Below, in pieces: positions 8,241 through 17,308 of a DNA stretch of 40,380 bases (position 1 is its first letter; the number at the start of each line of letters is the position of its first letter). Where the stretch lies: contig JANQGV010000027.1 of NCBI GenBank assembly GCA_028282925.1, forward strand, positions 1 through 40,380, written 5' to 3'. The notes beneath the pieces are model-generated. The model was given only the letters and a program-made list of their open reading frames with translations. It did not search any database and was not told the DNA's origin. A program made the translations under genes and the position numbers. The DNA is from Thermodesulfobacteriota bacterium. GTDB lineage: Bacteria; Desulfobacterota; WTBG01; CAIYCZ01; CAIRTM01.

Positions 8241-9668
8241 CTAAATGGAAAACCCGGCCAGTTTTGTTTCCAGGTACTCGGCAATGCCCTCCCGGCCGCC
8301 CTCGCGACCCAGCCCGCTCTCCTTCATGCCGCCGAAGGGTGCTGCGGCCGCTGTAGGGTTGATATCATTAATACCCACGATCCCGAAACGCAGGCCTTCA
8401 AGCACCCGCATGGCCCGGGAAATATCCTGGGTATAAATATAGGCCGCCAGGCCGTAGTGGGTATCATTGGCCATGGTGAGCACTTCCTCTTCCGAATCAT
8501 AGGGGACAACCGGGGCAACCGGCCCGAACGTTTCTTCACGGTAGATGGTCATCCGGGGGGTCACTTCCTTAATCAGTGTCGGGGCATAAAAGTATCCTCT
8601 GTCGAGGCCGTTTTCCGTAAGCCGCCTGCCGCCGCTCACCAGTTCCGCACCCTTGTCAATGGCGTCCCGTACCTGCCGGTCGACCTTTTCGATTGCAGCA
8701 GTATCCACCAGAGGCCCGATGCTCACCCCCTCTTCAAAACCGCTGCCGGCTTTCATTTTGGAAATGCGCTTGGTCATTACCTCAACAAACGGGTCAACCA
8801 TGCTGCGATGGACAAACAGGCGGTTAGGGCTGATACAGGCCTGGCCGGTATTGAGAAACTTTACCAGCATGGCCCCCTTGGCGGCCCGCTCCGGGTCCGC
8901 ATCCGGCAGCACGATAAACGGTGCATGCCCGCCCAATTCCATGGATACCCGTTTAATCTGATCGGCAGCGCCCCGCGCCAGCAGCTTGCCGACCTCGGTG
9001 GACCCGGTGAACGTAATTTTGCGCACCTTGGGGTTTGTTACGAACTCTTCGCCGATTGCTTCTGGATTAAAAGCGGTTACCAAGTTGACGACCCCCTTGG
9101 GCACCCCGGCTTCCTCCAGTATCTTGAAAATTTCAATGGCGCACAGGGGGGTCGCTTCGGCCGGCTTAAGCACCACCGTACACCCGGCGGCCAGGGCCGG
9201 GGCCACTTTGCGGGTAATCATTGAAACAGGATAGTTCCAGGGTGTAATAGCCGCAACCACCCCCACCGGCTGGTGCAGCACCATGAAGCGCTGATCGGGG
9301 CGGGGGGCCGGAATGGTCTCGCCGTATACACGCTTGGCCTCTTCGGCAAACCAGAGCAGGAAGTCCGCGCCGTACTGCACCTCATTGCGGGCCGCCTTCA
9401 GGGGCTTGCCCTGCTCCTCGGTCATAACCCGGGCCAGATGCTCCTTGCGTTCCGTCATAATCCGGTACGCTTCATAGAGAATTGCCGAGCGCTTGTAGGC
9501 GGTCTGGACCGACCACTCTTTAAAGGCCCTGTCGGCGGCATCTATGGCCTGCACCGCCTTTTCCCGGCTGCCGTCGGGAACAGCCCCGATTTTTTCACCG
9601 GTTGCCGGATTAAAAACATCAAATTCCGCTCCGCCTGCAGCCTGCAGCCACTGGCCGTCGATATACAT
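8241..9668 (-). CDS. NAD(P)-dependent aldehyde dehydrogenase, succinate-semialdehyde dehydrogenase-like
   Basis: A 475-residue enzyme of the aldehyde dehydrogenase superfamily that oxidises an aldehyde to its acid. The catalytic set is complete: Asn145 in PWN, the FTGST cofactor motif at 220-224, general base Glu244 in MELGG, and nucleophile Cys278 in GQACISP. The closest overall resemblance is to the GabD group (succinate or glutarate semialdehyde), including the C-terminal PFGGMKESGLGREGG; other short-chain aldehydes cannot be excluded. The ATG at 9668 has a strong GGAGGAAA upstream. It heads a likely operon with the deaminase and DUF488 genes and is divergent from the FHA/sigma-54 regulator, which could control it. 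Confidence 0.9.
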   Translation of the reverse strand: MYIDGQWLQAAGGAEFDVFNPATGEKIGAVPDGSREKAVQAIDAADRAFKEWSVQTAYKRSAILYEAYRIMTERKEHLARVMTEEQGKPLKAARNEVQYGADFLLWFAEEAKRVYGETIPAPRPDQRFMVLHQPVGVVAAITPWNYPVSMITRKVAPALAAGCTVVLKPAEATPLCAIEIFKILEEAGVPKGVVNLVTAFNPEAIGEEFVTNPKVRKITFTGSTEVGKLLARGAADQIKRVSMELGGHAPFIVLPDADPERAAKGAMLVKFLNTGQACISPNRLFVHRSMVDPFVEVMTKRISKMKAGSGFEEGVSIGPLVDTAAIEKVDRQVRDAIDKGAELVSGGRRLTENGLDRGYFYAPTLIKEVTPRMTIYREETFGPVAPVVPYDSEEEVLTMANDTHYGLAAYIYTQDISRAMRVLEGLRFGIVGINDINPTAAAAPFGGMKESGLGREGGREGIAEYLETKLAGFSI

Positions 9669-9909
9669 CCTGCTTTCCTCCCTTGCCGGTTCGTTAACAG
9701 TATTAAAGGATATAAAACCTTGCTCACATGGGTTTCTTATTTTATTTCTATAGGTCTAAAAAGGCAACGCTATTTTTCCCGAAACCTCCAGGCAGGCACA
9801 AAAGTGCTCTTTTCCTGCATTTTTTCCTATTCACCGGGAAAATTCGGCCGATATGAACATAACAGTATTTGAACAGGTATATGGACATACAGTGTATATG
9901 AGGCGGTAA

Positions 9910-11238
9910 ATGGCGGAAAAAGACAAACATGCAACTGAATATCTCAATAAAGACGTAAAACCGCAATCTTTCGTCGTTCATGGCGGCAAACTGGTTGTGG
10001 TTTCCGGCCCCGACCAGGGCAAAGAGGTCGTGGTGAACAAGCCCGAAATTACCCTTGGCACCACGAAAACCAACGACATGGTGCTGTCCGACACCACGGT
10101 ATCCCGGAAGCATGCCGTGCTGAAGGAGGTCAGCGGCAGGTTTATGCTCAACGATATGAACAGCACCAATGGTACTTTTTTAAACAACCTCCGCATCCGG
10201 GAAGCTTTTCTTGATTTCGGAGCCCTTATCGGCCTGGGCAACACCCGAATCAGCTTCGTACCGTTTGAGGACCGGGTTGAAGTCTTTCCTTCAGAGCAAA
10301 ACCATTTCGGCACAATTTACGGTCAGTCCGTTAAAATGCGCACCATCTTCGCCATGCTGGAGCGGGTGGTCAAAACCGATGCCACCATCATTATCGAAGG
10401 CGAAACCGGCACCGGGAAGGAGCTGCTTGCCAAAGCCATACACGAAACCAGTTCCCGGGCCGACAAGCCCTTTGTTGTTTTTGACTGCAGTGCTGTTGCG
10501 CAAAACCTGATCGAAAGTGAACTCTTCGGTCATGAAAAGGGTGCCTTTACCGGTGCGGCAGCCGCGCGGCAGGGTGTCTTTGAGCAGGCCGACACCGGCA
10601 CCGTTTTCCTGGACGAAATCGGTGAACTTGGCATTGATCTGCAGCCGCGTCTGTTGCGGGTGCTGGAAAACCGTGAAGTCAAACGGGTAGGGGGCAACAA
10701 AACCAGTAAAGTTAATGTGCGGGTCATAGCGGCGACCAACCGCGATCTGGCAGAGGAGGTCAAAAAAGGCTCATTCCGTGAAGACCTGTTCTATCGGCTG
10801 TCGGTACTGCGGCTCAACATCCCATCCCTCAGGGAGCGCAAGGAAGACATTCCTCTCATAACCCGACACCTGGTAGCAAACCTTGCCGCAGAATACGGCA
10901 TTGAGACACCCCCGGAAGTAAAGCCGGAAACGTTCGACATTCTCAAATCACACGACTGGCCCGGCAACGTGCGCGAACTGCGCAACGTGCTCAGCCGGGC
11001 ACTTGCCATGGGCAATCGCTCCGAAATCGAGCCCCGGGACCTGCTGCTCTCATCTGCAAAGCAGGCCGGCTCCGACTCCTTCGACTCACTGGCCGGTATG
11101 TCTCTTGATGAAATTGAGAAAACAGCAATCGTGCAGACCCTGGAAAAACACGGCGGCAACAAAACCAAAACCGCCAAGGCCCTGGGCATCGCCTACTCCA
11201 CTCTGTATGAAAAAATGAAGAAACACCAAATAAAATAG
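9910..11238 (+). CDS. Sigma-54-dependent transcriptional activator with N-terminal FHA domain
   Basis: A 442-residue bacterial enhancer-binding protein. The N-terminal regulatory part is a forkhead-associated domain (about residues 28-118) with the phosphothreonine-binding motifs SRKH (65-68) and NSTNGT (84-89). The AAA+ domain follows, with Walker A GETGTGKE (164-171), the sigma-54-contacting loop GAFTGA (211-216) and Walker B VFLDEIG (232-238). A Fis-type helix-turn-helix closes the protein (about 400-440, with [17 protein letters not shown]). It should activate RNA polymerase-sigma-54 in response to a Ser/Thr kinase signal; no such kinase is in the window. It is divergent from the aldehyde dehydrogenase operon, a natural candidate target. 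GAGGCGG precedes the ATG. Confidence 0.95.
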   Translation: MAEKDKHATEYLNKDVKPQSFVVHGGKLVVVSGPDQGKEVVVNKPEITLGTTKTNDMVLSDTTVSRKHAVLKEVSGRFMLNDMNSTNGTFLNNLRIREAFLDFGALIGLGNTRISFVPFEDRVEVFPSEQNHFGTIYGQSVKMRTIFAMLERVVKTDATIIIEGETGTGKELLAKAIHETSSRADKPFVVFDCSAVAQNLIESELFGHEKGAFTGAAAARQGVFEQADTGTVFLDEIGELGIDLQPRLLRVLENREVKRVGGNKTSKVNVRVIAATNRDLAEEVKKGSFREDLFYRLSVLRLNIPSLRERKEDIPLITRHLVANLAAEYGIETPPEVKPETFDILKSHDWPGNVRELRNVLSRALAMGNRSEIEPRDLLLSSAKQAGSDSFDSLAGMSLDEIEKTAIVQTLEKHGGNKTKTAKALGIAYSTLYEKMKKHQIK

Positions 11239-11292
11239 AGTTTCTTCATAAAACAGAGGCACGAGCGGCTGCAAATGGCATTAAGCCGCCCC

Positions 11293-11580
11293 TCAAGCTT
11301 TGCAGCGCACCCGCCACCTCTGATAGGTATCGAATTCAGGGTATTTTACCTTTTTTACTTTCACCTGTTTAACGCGTCGCATTTCCTCCAACGTGCTCTC
11401 AATCACCTTCCAACGCTGGTATGCCGCATTAACGCTTTTAAAAACCTCTTCACGCATCTTGTCGCCGGGATACAGGTCAGGATGGCTGGCTTTGGCAAAC
11501 TCCCTGAACGCCCGTCGAACTGCTTCGGGCGAACTGCTTTTGCTTATGCCGAGAACCTTGTGAAGATCCGGACAATTCAT
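11293..11580 (-). CDS. Small J-domain protein
   Basis: A 95-residue protein made almost wholly of one J domain (about residues 3-65), with HPD at 33-35 in the expected helix II-III loop and a basic C-terminal tail rich in Arg and Lys. J domains stimulate the ATPase of DnaK-type chaperones, so this is probably a minimal co-chaperone whose client would be chosen by the short tail or a partner. The ATG at 11580 has AGGAA upstream. It converges with the sigma-54 activator gene; the intervening 54 bp hold a weak hairpin (GCGGC/GCCGC) without a U-run. Confidence 0.83.
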   Translation of the reverse strand: MNCPDLHKVLGISKSSSPEAVRRAFREFAKASHPDLYPGDKMREEVFKSVNAAYQRWKVIESTLEEMRRVKQVKVKKVKYPEFDTYQRWRVRCKA

Positions 11581-12058
11581 TTTTGGTATTCCTGTTTGTA
11601 AGGTTGATTATTTTTGACAGTCTCCTCTTTACCTCTCTCTTTGTATCCGCATACCGGAAATCCTTACCCGGCTGCTGTTTATGGTGTAGGTGCAAGCAGA
11701 GTGCCACCGACCGGACGTCGGATGACGCCTAAAAAAAACCGTAACAATTGCACGCAGATACAATATCCCTTGTGAAGTATTTACATTATGCCGTCTTCCA
11801 CGCTTGGTGCCGCCGTTCGAAAACCGAATGAACAGCCGACTGTCTGTATTCGAAACCCGAACAGTGCTTTGGGTATACCGACACCGGTTGGGGTTCGGCT
11901 GCTGGAATGTTGTGCAACAGGTCTTCTTTTACCTGCCGTAATTTCAGGTGTGACTGCAAACACTAAATTACACGTTGTATTCACGATCTATTTATTTATA
12001 CTTATGGTAATAGAGGGCCACGTATCACCTCTAAACGTTAACGTGAGGGAGCGATACC
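11581..12058. other. Intergenic stretch upstream of the spondin lipoprotein gene
   Basis: No gene is supported here. An open frame runs through the right half into the next gene in a different frame, but it has no ribosome binding site and no protein-like composition. The left part should hold the promoter of the minus-strand J-domain gene. A candidate promoter for the plus-strand gene is listed separately. Confidence 0.4.
11975..12002 (+). promoter_or_regulatory. Candidate sigma-70 promoter for the spondin lipoprotein gene
   Basis: TTGTAT at 11975-11980 and TATACT at 11997-12002 are separated by 16 bp in an AT-rich stretch, about 57 bp ahead of the start codon. The -10 box is close to consensus; the -35 box is only half matched. 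Confidence 0.35.
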
Positions 12059-12760
12059 ATGAAAACAAACCTTCAGAAGATGTTTCGAATTTTTTCTGTT
12101 CTCTTCTGTATGTTGCTCATAGCCGGTTCCTGCGATATGCCCCCAATGGAGGAATCGGTTCAGTACCTTTTAACCTTCGAGTCTACCTGGAGTTCAGATA
12201 CCCACCCGACAGACTTTCCGGCCAACCCACATTTTTCAGGGTTGATCGGGGCGGCGCACAGTACCGATATACAATTATGGGAAGTCGGGCAAAAAGCAAC
12301 GCCGGGAATCAAGAACATGGCCGAAACCGGCGGTAAAAGCCCTTTGGATGATGAGATCAACAGCCTGATCAGTGCCGGGAGCGCCTGCTTTTTGATCTCG
12401 GGAGGCGGCATCAGTTCATCCCCGGGCAGCGTAACCGTAACGGTAACGGCAAGCGTGGATTGTTCGGCGGTCTCCGCAGTCAGCATGATTGCACCGAGCC
12501 CGGACTGGTTTGTTGGTGTGTCTGCCGTAAACCTGTATGATAACGGCGACTGGGTCGACCAAAAGGTTATTGAACTGTTTCCCTACGATGCCGGTACAGA
12601 CAGCGGCAGCACCTATACCTCGGCCGACGAGCCCACAACACAGCCGGAAGACATTTACAGGATTGAGGCCGAACCATTTCTGGTTGCTGGGACGGTTCCT
12701 TCGCTCGGCACGTTTACCTTTACCCGCATAAACCCGGACGAGGATTCATCTCTTTTTTAA
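12059..12760 (+). CDS. Spondin-domain lipoprotein
   Basis: A 233-residue exported protein. The N-terminus is a signal peptide ending in the lipobox-like AGSC (Cys25), and nearly all the rest (about residues 34-225) matches a Spondin_N domain: the TWSSDTHPTDFP segment, HFSGLIGAAH, SPDWFVGV (147-154) and DAGTDSG (177-183), the last being the calcium-site-like motif of animal F-spondin. In animals the domain mediates extracellular matrix contact; bacterial members are surface or periplasmic proteins without known function. A good GAGGGAG precedes the ATG. It is followed 32 bp later by a damaged small secreted protein gene on the same strand. Confidence 0.85.
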   Translation: MKTNLQKMFRIFSVLFCMLLIAGSCDMPPMEESVQYLLTFESTWSSDTHPTDFPANPHFSGLIGAAHSTDIQLWEVGQKATPGIKNMAETGGKSPLDDEINSLISAGSACFLISGGGISSSPGSVTVTVTASVDCSAVSAVSMIAPSPDWFVGVSAVNLYDNGDWVDQKVIELFPYDAGTDSGSTYTSADEPTTQPEDIYRIEAEPFLVAGTVPSLGTFTFTRINPDEDSSLF

Positions 12761-12792
12761 AAAGTAACGCTGCATAAAAGAGGAAGTACCGA

Positions 12793-13043
12793 ATGAAAAA
12801 GAGAGTATGCCTATTCATACTGCTGGTTCTTGGATTTCCTGCTCTATCTTTTTCAAAAGACGTTCACCGTTCGGGGAAGCGAAGTGGGAAATAGATACGG
12901 TCGACTATCACTTCAGGGCCACCGCCGATGCAATTGAATTTATTCACATAATAACACTCAAGACCGAAGAGTATAAAACAATTGACGTGATCATTTTACC
13001 GAATTATGAATTGCTTCCTCCCGACATAATCCCACAACTGTAA
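12793..13043 (+). pseudogene. Frameshifted gene for a small secreted protein
   Basis: An ATG at 12793 with AGAGGAAG upstream opens a typical signal peptide (MKKRVCLFILLVLGFPALSF) that then hits a stop at residue 35. A shift of one base, near the TCAAAAG at about 12853, moves the reading into a frame that continues with KWEIDTVDYHF to a stop at 13041-13043, giving about 83 residues with a protein-like, beta-rich composition. Neither half makes sense alone. It is a single-base deletion, a sequencing error or a programmed shift; the site is not a standard slippery heptamer. Function unknown. Confidence 0.5.
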
Positions 13044-13052
13044 TGTACTGCT

Positions 13053-13667
13053 ATGAATGTTGATCGTATCCGCACAAAATTCGGGGATGCCTACAGGGCC
13101 GACGAGCGTACCTTTACTATGGGTATCGACCGACGTTTCACAACCCATTTCGCTGAACGCTTCAGGGGCCTGTACGTCCTGGAAACCTGCACCGGTGCCG
13201 GATTCACGACGATTTCGCTTGCAAAAACCGCCCGACAGGTATGTACCATAGAAATTGATCCTTCTCACCAGGAACAGGCAATCAGCAATGCGGCAAAGGC
13301 AGGGTGCTCAAGCCGAGTGTCCTTCATACAGGGAGACATCTTAAACCAAAACCTGCTGGACAGACTGCCCCCCGTTGATGCAGCCTTCCTTGACCCCGAC
13401 TGGAACGTAACCGGCCCCGATCATGTGTACTGTTTTTTGCATTCCAATACCATGCCGCCCGCGGATATCCTGCTCAATAAAATCTTCCAGATAACCAATT
13501 CCATTGCACTGGTTCTACCGCCGTTCATCAATACCCGGGAGTTTGTCCATCTTCCACAACATGAGCGTCAAAAATGCTTCCTGGGCGACAGCCATGAGCT
13601 CTATTGTCTCTATTTTGGCGATCTGATTGCCTCACCGGGAGAAACTGAATTTCACGTCCCCGAATAA
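13053..13667 (+). CDS. Class I SAM-dependent methyltransferase, Tgs1-like
   Basis: A 204-residue Rossmann-fold methyltransferase. The SAM-binding glycine loop LETCTGAGF is at 43-51, the acidic end of strand 2 is EIDP (67-70), QGDIL follows, and the catalytic-type motif DPDW is at 114-117. DPPW/DPDW and the layout resemble the RNA cap guanine-N2 (Tgs1) group and related bacterial nucleic-acid methyltransferases, so RNA or DNA is the likely substrate; this is family inference. There is no strong ribosome binding site. The start lies 9 bp past the stop of the damaged upstream gene, so coupling may matter. Confidence 0.8.
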   Translation: MNVDRIRTKFGDAYRADERTFTMGIDRRFTTHFAERFRGLYVLETCTGAGFTTISLAKTARQVCTIEIDPSHQEQAISNAAKAGCSSRVSFIQGDILNQNLLDRLPPVDAAFLDPDWNVTGPDHVYCFLHSNTMPPADILLNKIFQITNSIALVLPPFINTREFVHLPQHERQKCFLGDSHELYCLYFGDLIASPGETEFHVPE

Positions 13668-13772
13668 TCGACTTCAGCAAACGCCCTTTTCGTCCAAAAG
13701 AATATCTATAGTGAATCGTCCATAGCCTGCACGGGCTTCAAAAGTCGTTACGGCATGTAAAAAATTGCAAAA

Positions 13773-14423
13773 ATGTTGAGAATAAACGTCGGATGCGGTC
13801 AGACGCCCACACCGGGCTGGCGCAACTTTGATAATTCCTGGAGCCTTCGCCTGGCACAGATACCCGTTTTACCGGATGTTCTGCATGCCTTGCGGCTTCT
13901 TGAAGGCTCTCAGTATCAGTTCATTCAGTTTGCCCGTAAAAACGACATCGAATATGGGGATGCCGCCAGAGGACTGCCTGTTTCAGATGAATCCCGTGAT
14001 GTACTGTACAGTTCTCATATGATGGAACATCTTGACAGAAGCGCGGCCGACACCTTTCTTAAGGAAGCCTTTCAGGTACTGCGCCCCAAAGGTATTATCA
14101 GAATAGCCGTTCCGGATAGTAAAAAGCACGTTGCCCAATATCTTGATTCCGGCGATGCGGACGCCTTCATTGAAGGGACACACGTGTGTATACCGGGCCC
14201 GAGATCGCTTGCACACCGGCTGCGGCTGTTGTTGACGGGGACACGGCACCATCAGTGGATGTACGACGGCACCTCATTGTCCGGCCTCCTGCAAAAACAT
14301 GGTTTTATCGGGATAGAAATAATGCCCGCCGGCCGGACAAAGATCCCCGAACATGACCAGTTGGATCTTCAGGAACGCATCTCCGAAAGCGTGTATGTTG
14401 AAGCGGAAAAACCGGCCGTCTGA
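13773..14423 (+). CDS. SAM-dependent methyltransferase (Methyltransf_11 type)
   Basis: A 216-residue protein with the SAM motif NVGCGQ at residues 5-10, the DVLYSSHMMEHL motif (about 76-87) and the following FQVLRPKGIIRIAVPD strand. This pattern is common among small methyltransferases found with surface-polysaccharide genes, but none are adjacent here, so the substrate is unknown. It is on the same strand as the preceding methyltransferase, 105 bp downstream, and converges with the DUF1846 gene. The ribosome binding site is weak. Confidence 0.83.
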   Translation: MLRINVGCGQTPTPGWRNFDNSWSLRLAQIPVLPDVLHALRLLEGSQYQFIQFARKNDIEYGDAARGLPVSDESRDVLYSSHMMEHLDRSAADTFLKEAFQVLRPKGIIRIAVPDSKKHVAQYLDSGDADAFIEGTHVCIPGPRSLAHRLRLLLTGTRHHQWMYDGTSLSGLLQKHGFIGIEIMPAGRTKIPEHDQLDLQERISESVYVEAEKPAV

Positions 14424-14477
14424 CACGCTTTTAGGCTCGCTGACCCGGAAACCCCTTTTTAATCCGGTACCGGCCCG

Positions 14478-16031
14478 CTATACAATAAACAAATTTTTGC
14501 TGGAAAAATTCGTATCGCTGGTTACATTGATACCCAGTTTTCGCAGACCCTCCTCATCTCCCCGTGTCGGGATATGCGTAATATGCATTTCACAACCTTT
14601 AAGCTCCGTAAGCTTCTCAATGGCAAGTTCCGCAGCAGAGTTCGTCATGGCGCTGATGCTCAACGCGATAAGAGCCTCGTCGAGATTCAGGCTGGTATTT
14701 TTGCTCTCGAGGGTGCTTCTTTTGAATTTAGAAATGGATTCAATGATGTTCTGCGGCAGCAAATGGATTTTTTGCGGTATGCCGGCCAGGTGCTTCACGG
14801 CATTTATCACCAGGCCCGATGCGGCATGCATAAGGGGTGAATTATGACCGGTAATAATGGCGCCGTCCTGAAGCTCGATAGCGGCCCCGCAAAAAATGTC
14901 TTCATGCCCGGCCTGGTTTTTTTCGGCATCAAGGGCAGCCCTGTGTGCCCCGGCAATTACAGTGCGGTCATCAAGGTCGATAGCAAGTTCTTTCATGAGG
15001 AGCTCAACCCGCTGAACCGTCTCTTTATCGACAAATCCCATTACATATTCACAACTGTATCGTAAAAACCTGCGAACTATCTCCTGTCTGGCCGCCTCCT
15101 GCACCGCCGAGTCATCACTAACGGCAAATCCGGCTTTATTGACCCCCATATCCGTTGGGGAGTTATACATAGACGTTTCACCCGAAATTTTTTCCAGAAT
15201 TCTCTTGAGCACGGGAAAGACCTCAATGTCGCGGTTATAATTAATGGCCGTTTCCTTATAGGTTTCAAGGTGAAACGGATCTATCTGGTTGTAGTCCTGA
15301 ATGTCGGCGGTGGCGGCTTCATAGGCAATGTTTACCGGGTGCTTGAGCGGGATATTCCAGATGGGAAAAGTTTCGAATTTGGCGTACCCCGCATTAATAT
15401 TTCGCTTATGCTCGTGGTACAACTGCGAGAGGCATGTTGCAAGCTTGCCGCTACCCGGTCCGGGACCCGTCACCACCACCAGCTGATTAGTAGTTTCTAT
15501 ATATTCATTGGCGCCATAGCCCTCATCGCTTACAATCAGATCTACATCGGTGGGGTAGCCTTTTGTATACCGGTGAACATAGACCTTGATACCGCGGTGC
15601 TGCAGCTTGTTTTTAAAAACTTTTGCGGCTGGCTGGTCTTCGAAACGGGTTATAACAACCGCTGTTATGTCTATGCCCCATTCTTTTAAATCATCGATAA
15701 GTTTAAGGGCATCGGTATCATAGGTGATACCGAAATCGGCCCGCACTTTTTTCCTTTCAATATCCCCCGCAAAAATACAGAGAATAATATCCGCCTTGTC
15801 TTTCAGCTTTTTCAAAAGCCGCATCTTGACGTTTGGATCAAAACCGGGTAAAACACGGGCCGCGTGATGGTCAAACAGAAGTTTGCCGCCGAATTCAAGG
15901 TACAGCTTGTTGTCGAACATACCTATGCGGTTGATAATTGCCTCTGACTGCTCTTTTAAATACAGCTCATTGTCAAAACCGATGGTATTTGGCATGAATA
16001 TTCCTTCTCCTGTCTGGTTGTTTTTGGACAT
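14478..16031 (-). CDS. DUF1846 domain-containing protein
   Basis: A 517-residue protein matching the DUF1846 family along its length, from GFDNELYLKEQSEAI and NKLYLEFGGKL to the C-terminal GINVTSD. A phosphate-binding-like loop GPGPGSGK lies at 189-196, suggesting a nucleotide-binding enzyme, but no activity is established for the family as far as I know. Two starts are possible: ATG 16031 with GGAGG nine bases upstream, used here, and ATG 15995 with AGGAGAAGGAA upstream; the conserved region begins just after the second. It has no obvious operon partners. Confidence 0.88.
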   Translation of the reverse strand: MSKNNQTGEGIFMPNTIGFDNELYLKEQSEAIINRIGMFDNKLYLEFGGKLLFDHHAARVLPGFDPNVKMRLLKKLKDKADIILCIFAGDIERKKVRADFGITYDTDALKLIDDLKEWGIDITAVVITRFEDQPAAKVFKNKLQHRGIKVYVHRYTKGYPTDVDLIVSDEGYGANEYIETTNQLVVVTGPGPGSGKLATCLSQLYHEHKRNINAGYAKFETFPIWNIPLKHPVNIAYEAATADIQDYNQIDPFHLETYKETAINYNRDIEVFPVLKRILEKISGETSMYNSPTDMGVNKAGFAVSDDSAVQEAARQEIVRRFLRYSCEYVMGFVDKETVQRVELLMKELAIDLDDRTVIAGAHRAALDAEKNQAGHEDIFCGAAIELQDGAIITGHNSPLMHAASGLVINAVKHLAGIPQKIHLLPQNIIESISKFKRSTLESKNTSLNLDEALIALSISAMTNSAAELAIEKLTELKGCEMHITHIPTRGDEEGLRKLGINVTSDTNFSSKNLFIV

Positions 16032-16484
16032 CCCGGCATACCTCCGTCATTGAGCAAGAAGCCTCCTGAACAGGGCTGTCGCCGGAAGATAAGGGGTAGT
16101 GAGTTTTGCCGGGGCGGGCCGAGTTTACTGAACACAGGTGATATACACTCTATTTTCTCTGTGGGTTTGTCATCGCCGGGCCCCCCCGGCGGTGTTTACC
16201 TGCCCGCAGTGAAAACGTTCCTGCTCTCGATGAAAACCTTCAGCAATGTCCGGCAAAACACAATAAACACAACTAATATAAAAAGGCTTGAAACTCAAGA
16301 GGTATTCTTCTCTGAACAGAAAAAAATCCGGATTTCATCTGATGATGTATTCATTTATTGGAACCGGGGTGGAATTCTACAGGCGCGGTAATGGAGCGGG
16401 TTGTTTCATTTTCAAAAAAACACATACGCCGCAGGCATTTTCTTGATGGCCGCCGAACGCCCAATTTCTTCGGCTCTGCACACC
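16032..16484. other. Intergenic stretch with a strong GC hairpin
   Basis: No supported gene. At about 16174-16192 a perfect hairpin with arms CGCCGGG/CCCGGCG stands in otherwise mixed sequence; it is not followed by a long T-run on either strand, so it is not a typical terminator and may be part of a leader for the minus-strand DUF1846 gene. An open frame across the region has no ribosome binding site and unnatural composition. Confidence 0.4.
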
Positions 16485-17303
16485 TTATAGCGGCCCCCCT
16501 TTTTTGGCCTGAAATGCGTTTTTCCGCATGCGGATAGCCGAGTCTCTGTTTTCCAGAGCTTCTTTGTATCCGGGATCTATTTCCAGAGCTTTATTATAAT
16601 CGATGATTGCATCATTGTAGCGTTCAAGGCAGGTCAGTACATTGGCCCGGTTATTATAGGCTTCGGTATAGTCCGGCTTGAGGTTGATGGCCCGGGAATA
16701 ATCATCCAGGGCGTTTTCATAATGTTGTAAGGTACCGTAGGTCAGTGCCCGGTTGAAGTAGTATTCATGTCGCTCTTCCAGGTGTATCGCCACCGAATAA
16801 TCGGCCAGTGCTTTATCATACTGAAGCAGTTCATCATAGGCCGCTCCCCGGTTATAGTAGGCATGAGCAAATTCAGGATTAATCTCAAGGGCCTTATTAT
16901 AACTCTCAATTGCCATGCCCGGCTTGCCGAGCAAGTACCAGGCGTTTCCCCGGTTGTTGTAGGCCTCAACATAGCGGGGATTGATGATGAGTGCCTGTTC
17001 ATAATTCTTCAGCGCTTCTTCAAAGTTCTGCTGTCTTCGGTATGCCAGCCCCCGGTTATAATAGGCCTCGGCATCTCCCGGGTCCAGCTCTATAACCCGG
17101 GAAAAATCGGCGACGGCTTTTTCAAAGTCTCCCAGCTCATCATAATCCAGTCCACGGTTATAAAAGGCCGACACATACTCCGGGTCGATTTCTATCGCCC
17201 TGGTATAGCAGGCAACAGCTTGTTTCAGTTTTCCCTTGCTGGCTTCCTTATGGGCTTTGTCAAACCATTTCTTTGCTTCAGGATTTTTTTGAGCTTTTCC
17301 CAT
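16485..17303 (-). CDS. Tetratricopeptide repeat protein
   Basis: A 272-residue protein built of about seven consecutive 34-residue TPR units (from about residue 10 to 255), each with the A-Y/F-x-NRG-x-x-Y and ALEINP-type consensus. It has no signal peptide or enzyme domain, so it is a cytoplasmic protein-protein interaction scaffold. The tail is short and basic. It is the last gene of a minus-strand run, five bases after the Smr gene, so the two are almost certainly co-transcribed. Confidence 0.9.
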   Translation of the reverse strand: MGKAQKNPEAKKWFDKAHKEASKGKLKQAVACYTRAIEIDPEYVSAFYNRGLDYDELGDFEKAVADFSRVIELDPGDAEAYYNRGLAYRRQQNFEEALKNYEQALIINPRYVEAYNNRGNAWYLLGKPGMAIESYNKALEINPEFAHAYYNRGAAYDELLQYDKALADYSVAIHLEERHEYYFNRALTYGTLQHYENALDDYSRAINLKPDYTEAYNNRANVLTCLERYNDAIIDYNKALEIDPGYKEALENRDSAIRMRKNAFQAKKGGPL

Positions 17304-17308
17304 ACCGT

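Noticed and set aside
7941-9224. Long plus-strand open frame (427 codons)
   Set aside because: Antisense to the deaminase and aldehyde dehydrogenase genes, whose motifs are complete; the composition is that of a mirror frame.
11788-12336. Open frame of 182 codons overlapping the spondin gene
   Set aside because: No ribosome binding site and its second half runs out of frame through a clear Spondin_N domain.
12793-12895. Programmed ribosomal frameshift in the small secreted protein gene
   Set aside because: No standard slippery heptamer or clear downstream stimulator; mutation or read error is simpler.
16050-16391. Open frame of 113 codons in the gap before the TPR gene
   Set aside because: No initiation signal and no protein-like pattern; the region contains a GC hairpin.
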